NCBI RefSeq assembly: GCF_030867145.1
Contig: NC_134433.1
Span: 8,569,216-8,633,215, forward strand
Direction: 5' to 3'
Length of the DNA stretch: 64,000 nucleotides
Source: Opisthocomus hoazin
Taxonomy: Eukaryota > Chordata > Aves > Opisthocomiformes > Opisthocomidae
In this document: piece by piece, positions 63,112-64,000 of the stretch
Layout: every line of letters begins with the position of its first letter
Numbering within the stretch: position 1 is the stretch's first letter
Notes under the pieces: generated by a model
Told to the model about the DNA's origin: nothing
What the model saw: only the letters and a program-made list of their open reading frames with translations
Database searches by the model: none
Made by a program: the position numbers and the translations under genes

Positions 63112-63560
63112 AGCCCGCAGGGAGGGGCGAGGGGGGCTCCGCCGGGGGCGAGAGGGCGGGACGGGTGCGGGGAAGGAGGAGTTGGAGACCGGGCTCGGCG
63201 ACAGGAAGGGCCGGAGCGCCGGGCCCGCGGCGGAGGGGAGCGGGGTGCCAGCTCGGTTCCGCGTCGCCAGTCCCCGCCGCCGCGCTCCCCCCCCTTCCCT
63301 TTGTCCCCGGGCGGGCGGCCGTGCGCGCTGGGCCGCCGCCGCCGAGGGGACCTGGCCCGGCCCGGCCCGGCGGCGCGCATGCGCGGGGCCGCCCGAGCGG
63401 CGGGGCGCACAATGCGGCTCCATGTGCCGCTCGCTGGCGGATTTAAAGAGAAAGGAGCCCGGCCAGGAGCCCTCCCCCCGCGCACGTGTTCCCCGCGTCC
63501 TCGGCGGCCGGGAGAAAATAATCCCCTGCGGCAAACGCGCGGGTCTGCCCGGCACCCTGG

Positions 63561-64000
63561 GCGAGTCTGATTGCCTTTTTTGTCCCTTACGTAAAAATTG
63601 CTTCATACCCAGATAAGGAGATGTGTGCTAGGTGTACCTAAACTCGGGCAAATACAGCGCTGGCTGAAGTTTGCCCTGCAAAGGGACGGGGTCACCGAGT
63701 GGCACGGGAGTTCCTGGAGGAGGGTTTTGGCCTGAGACTTCTGTAATGTCTTTGGAAGAGTGAGCGTGGAAAACAACACTGTTAACGGTGAGGGGGTGAA
63801 GTGTAGCCAGGTTCAGCAAGCTAGATGATGTGTTTGTTGCATCTCCAGCACAGTCTTCTGGTTTTAGTCGATGGTAAGTCTGAGAAACTTCAACGTAGTT
63901 CAGTGTTAGCACAGGGGTGTTTTACCCCTTCAAGGTGAGATTCTTTTGAAAAAAAAATAATCTCACAAGTACTGTGGCTGTGCTCCAGAACACGTGCATG
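63561..64000 (+). other. UBE2G1 intron 1, beyond the CpG island
   Basis: Composition falls back to average after about 63560. No second exon of UBE2G1 and no repeat were recognised before the window ends. Confidence 0.7.

Larger units (their letters stand above)
61640..63560 (+). promoter_or_regulatory. UBE2G1: UBE2G1 promoter CpG island
   Basis: This is about 1.9 kb of very CpG-rich sequence around the first coding exon of UBE2G1. Just upstream of the start codon are two YY1-type ATGGCGGC motifs (61848-61855; AAGATGGCGGC at 61899-61909), an NRF-1-like TGCGCCTGCGC (61937-61947) and GGA-repeat 5' UTR (about 62009-62027). In intron 1 there is a perfect NRF-1 core GCGCATGCGC (63375-63384). No TATA box was seen, as expected for a housekeeping gene. 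The many long open frames here on both strands are a by-product of high GC content. Confidence 0.85.

Noticed and set aside
61601-63616. Many long open frames (up to 407 codons) on both strands in the UBE2G1 CpG island
   Set aside because: They are rich in Gly, Arg, Pro and Ala and overlap one another. They follow from high GC content, which depletes stop codons. Only the 46-nt UBE2G1 exon is supported.

Overview
The window is vertebrate and almost certainly avian genomic DNA. It holds intron-rich genes, isochore-like base composition with sharp CpG islands, and three 5'-truncated CR1 non-LTR retrotransposons ending in the ATTCTRTG-type 3' tail typical of birds. I cannot name the species.

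Two protein-coding genes are recognised. On the minus strand, 45345 down to 14799, lies a complete spinster-family major facilitator gene. I assembled it from 11 coding exons with GT-AG introns and compatible phases, giving a 498-residue protein. Its sequence and its neighbour identify it as SPNS3. On the plus strand, the first coding exon of UBE2G1 (ubiquitin-conjugating enzyme E2 G1) sits at 62226-62271 inside a CpG island of about 2 kb; the rest of that gene lies beyond the right edge. The divergent UBE2G1/SPNS3 pair matches the human 17p13 arrangement.

Layout: 1-14798 is 3' flank of SPNS3, with a candidate exon of an unrecognised minus-strand gene near 718-900. 14799-45345 is SPNS3, with one CR1 in intron 9, one in intron 1, and an unexplained CpG island in intron 6 (about 36.13-36.40 kb). 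45346-61600 is the intergenic stretch between the divergent genes. It contains a small CpG island at about 47.25-47.46 kb (possible SPNS3 promoter), a third CR1 (49590-50470), and several spliced-looking, phase-compatible candidate exons on the minus strand (59.7, 59.0, 56.6 and 55.3 kb) that I cannot assign to a known gene. 61640-63560 is the UBE2G1 CpG island with YY1-like and NRF-1-like motifs and very long G/C homopolymers.

The two genes do not share a pathway: SPNS3 is a membrane transporter and UBE2G1 a cytosolic E2 enzyme. Most other open frames in the window look like chance frames in introns, intergenic DNA or the CpG island. No tRNA, rRNA, CRISPR or bacterial-type feature was seen.
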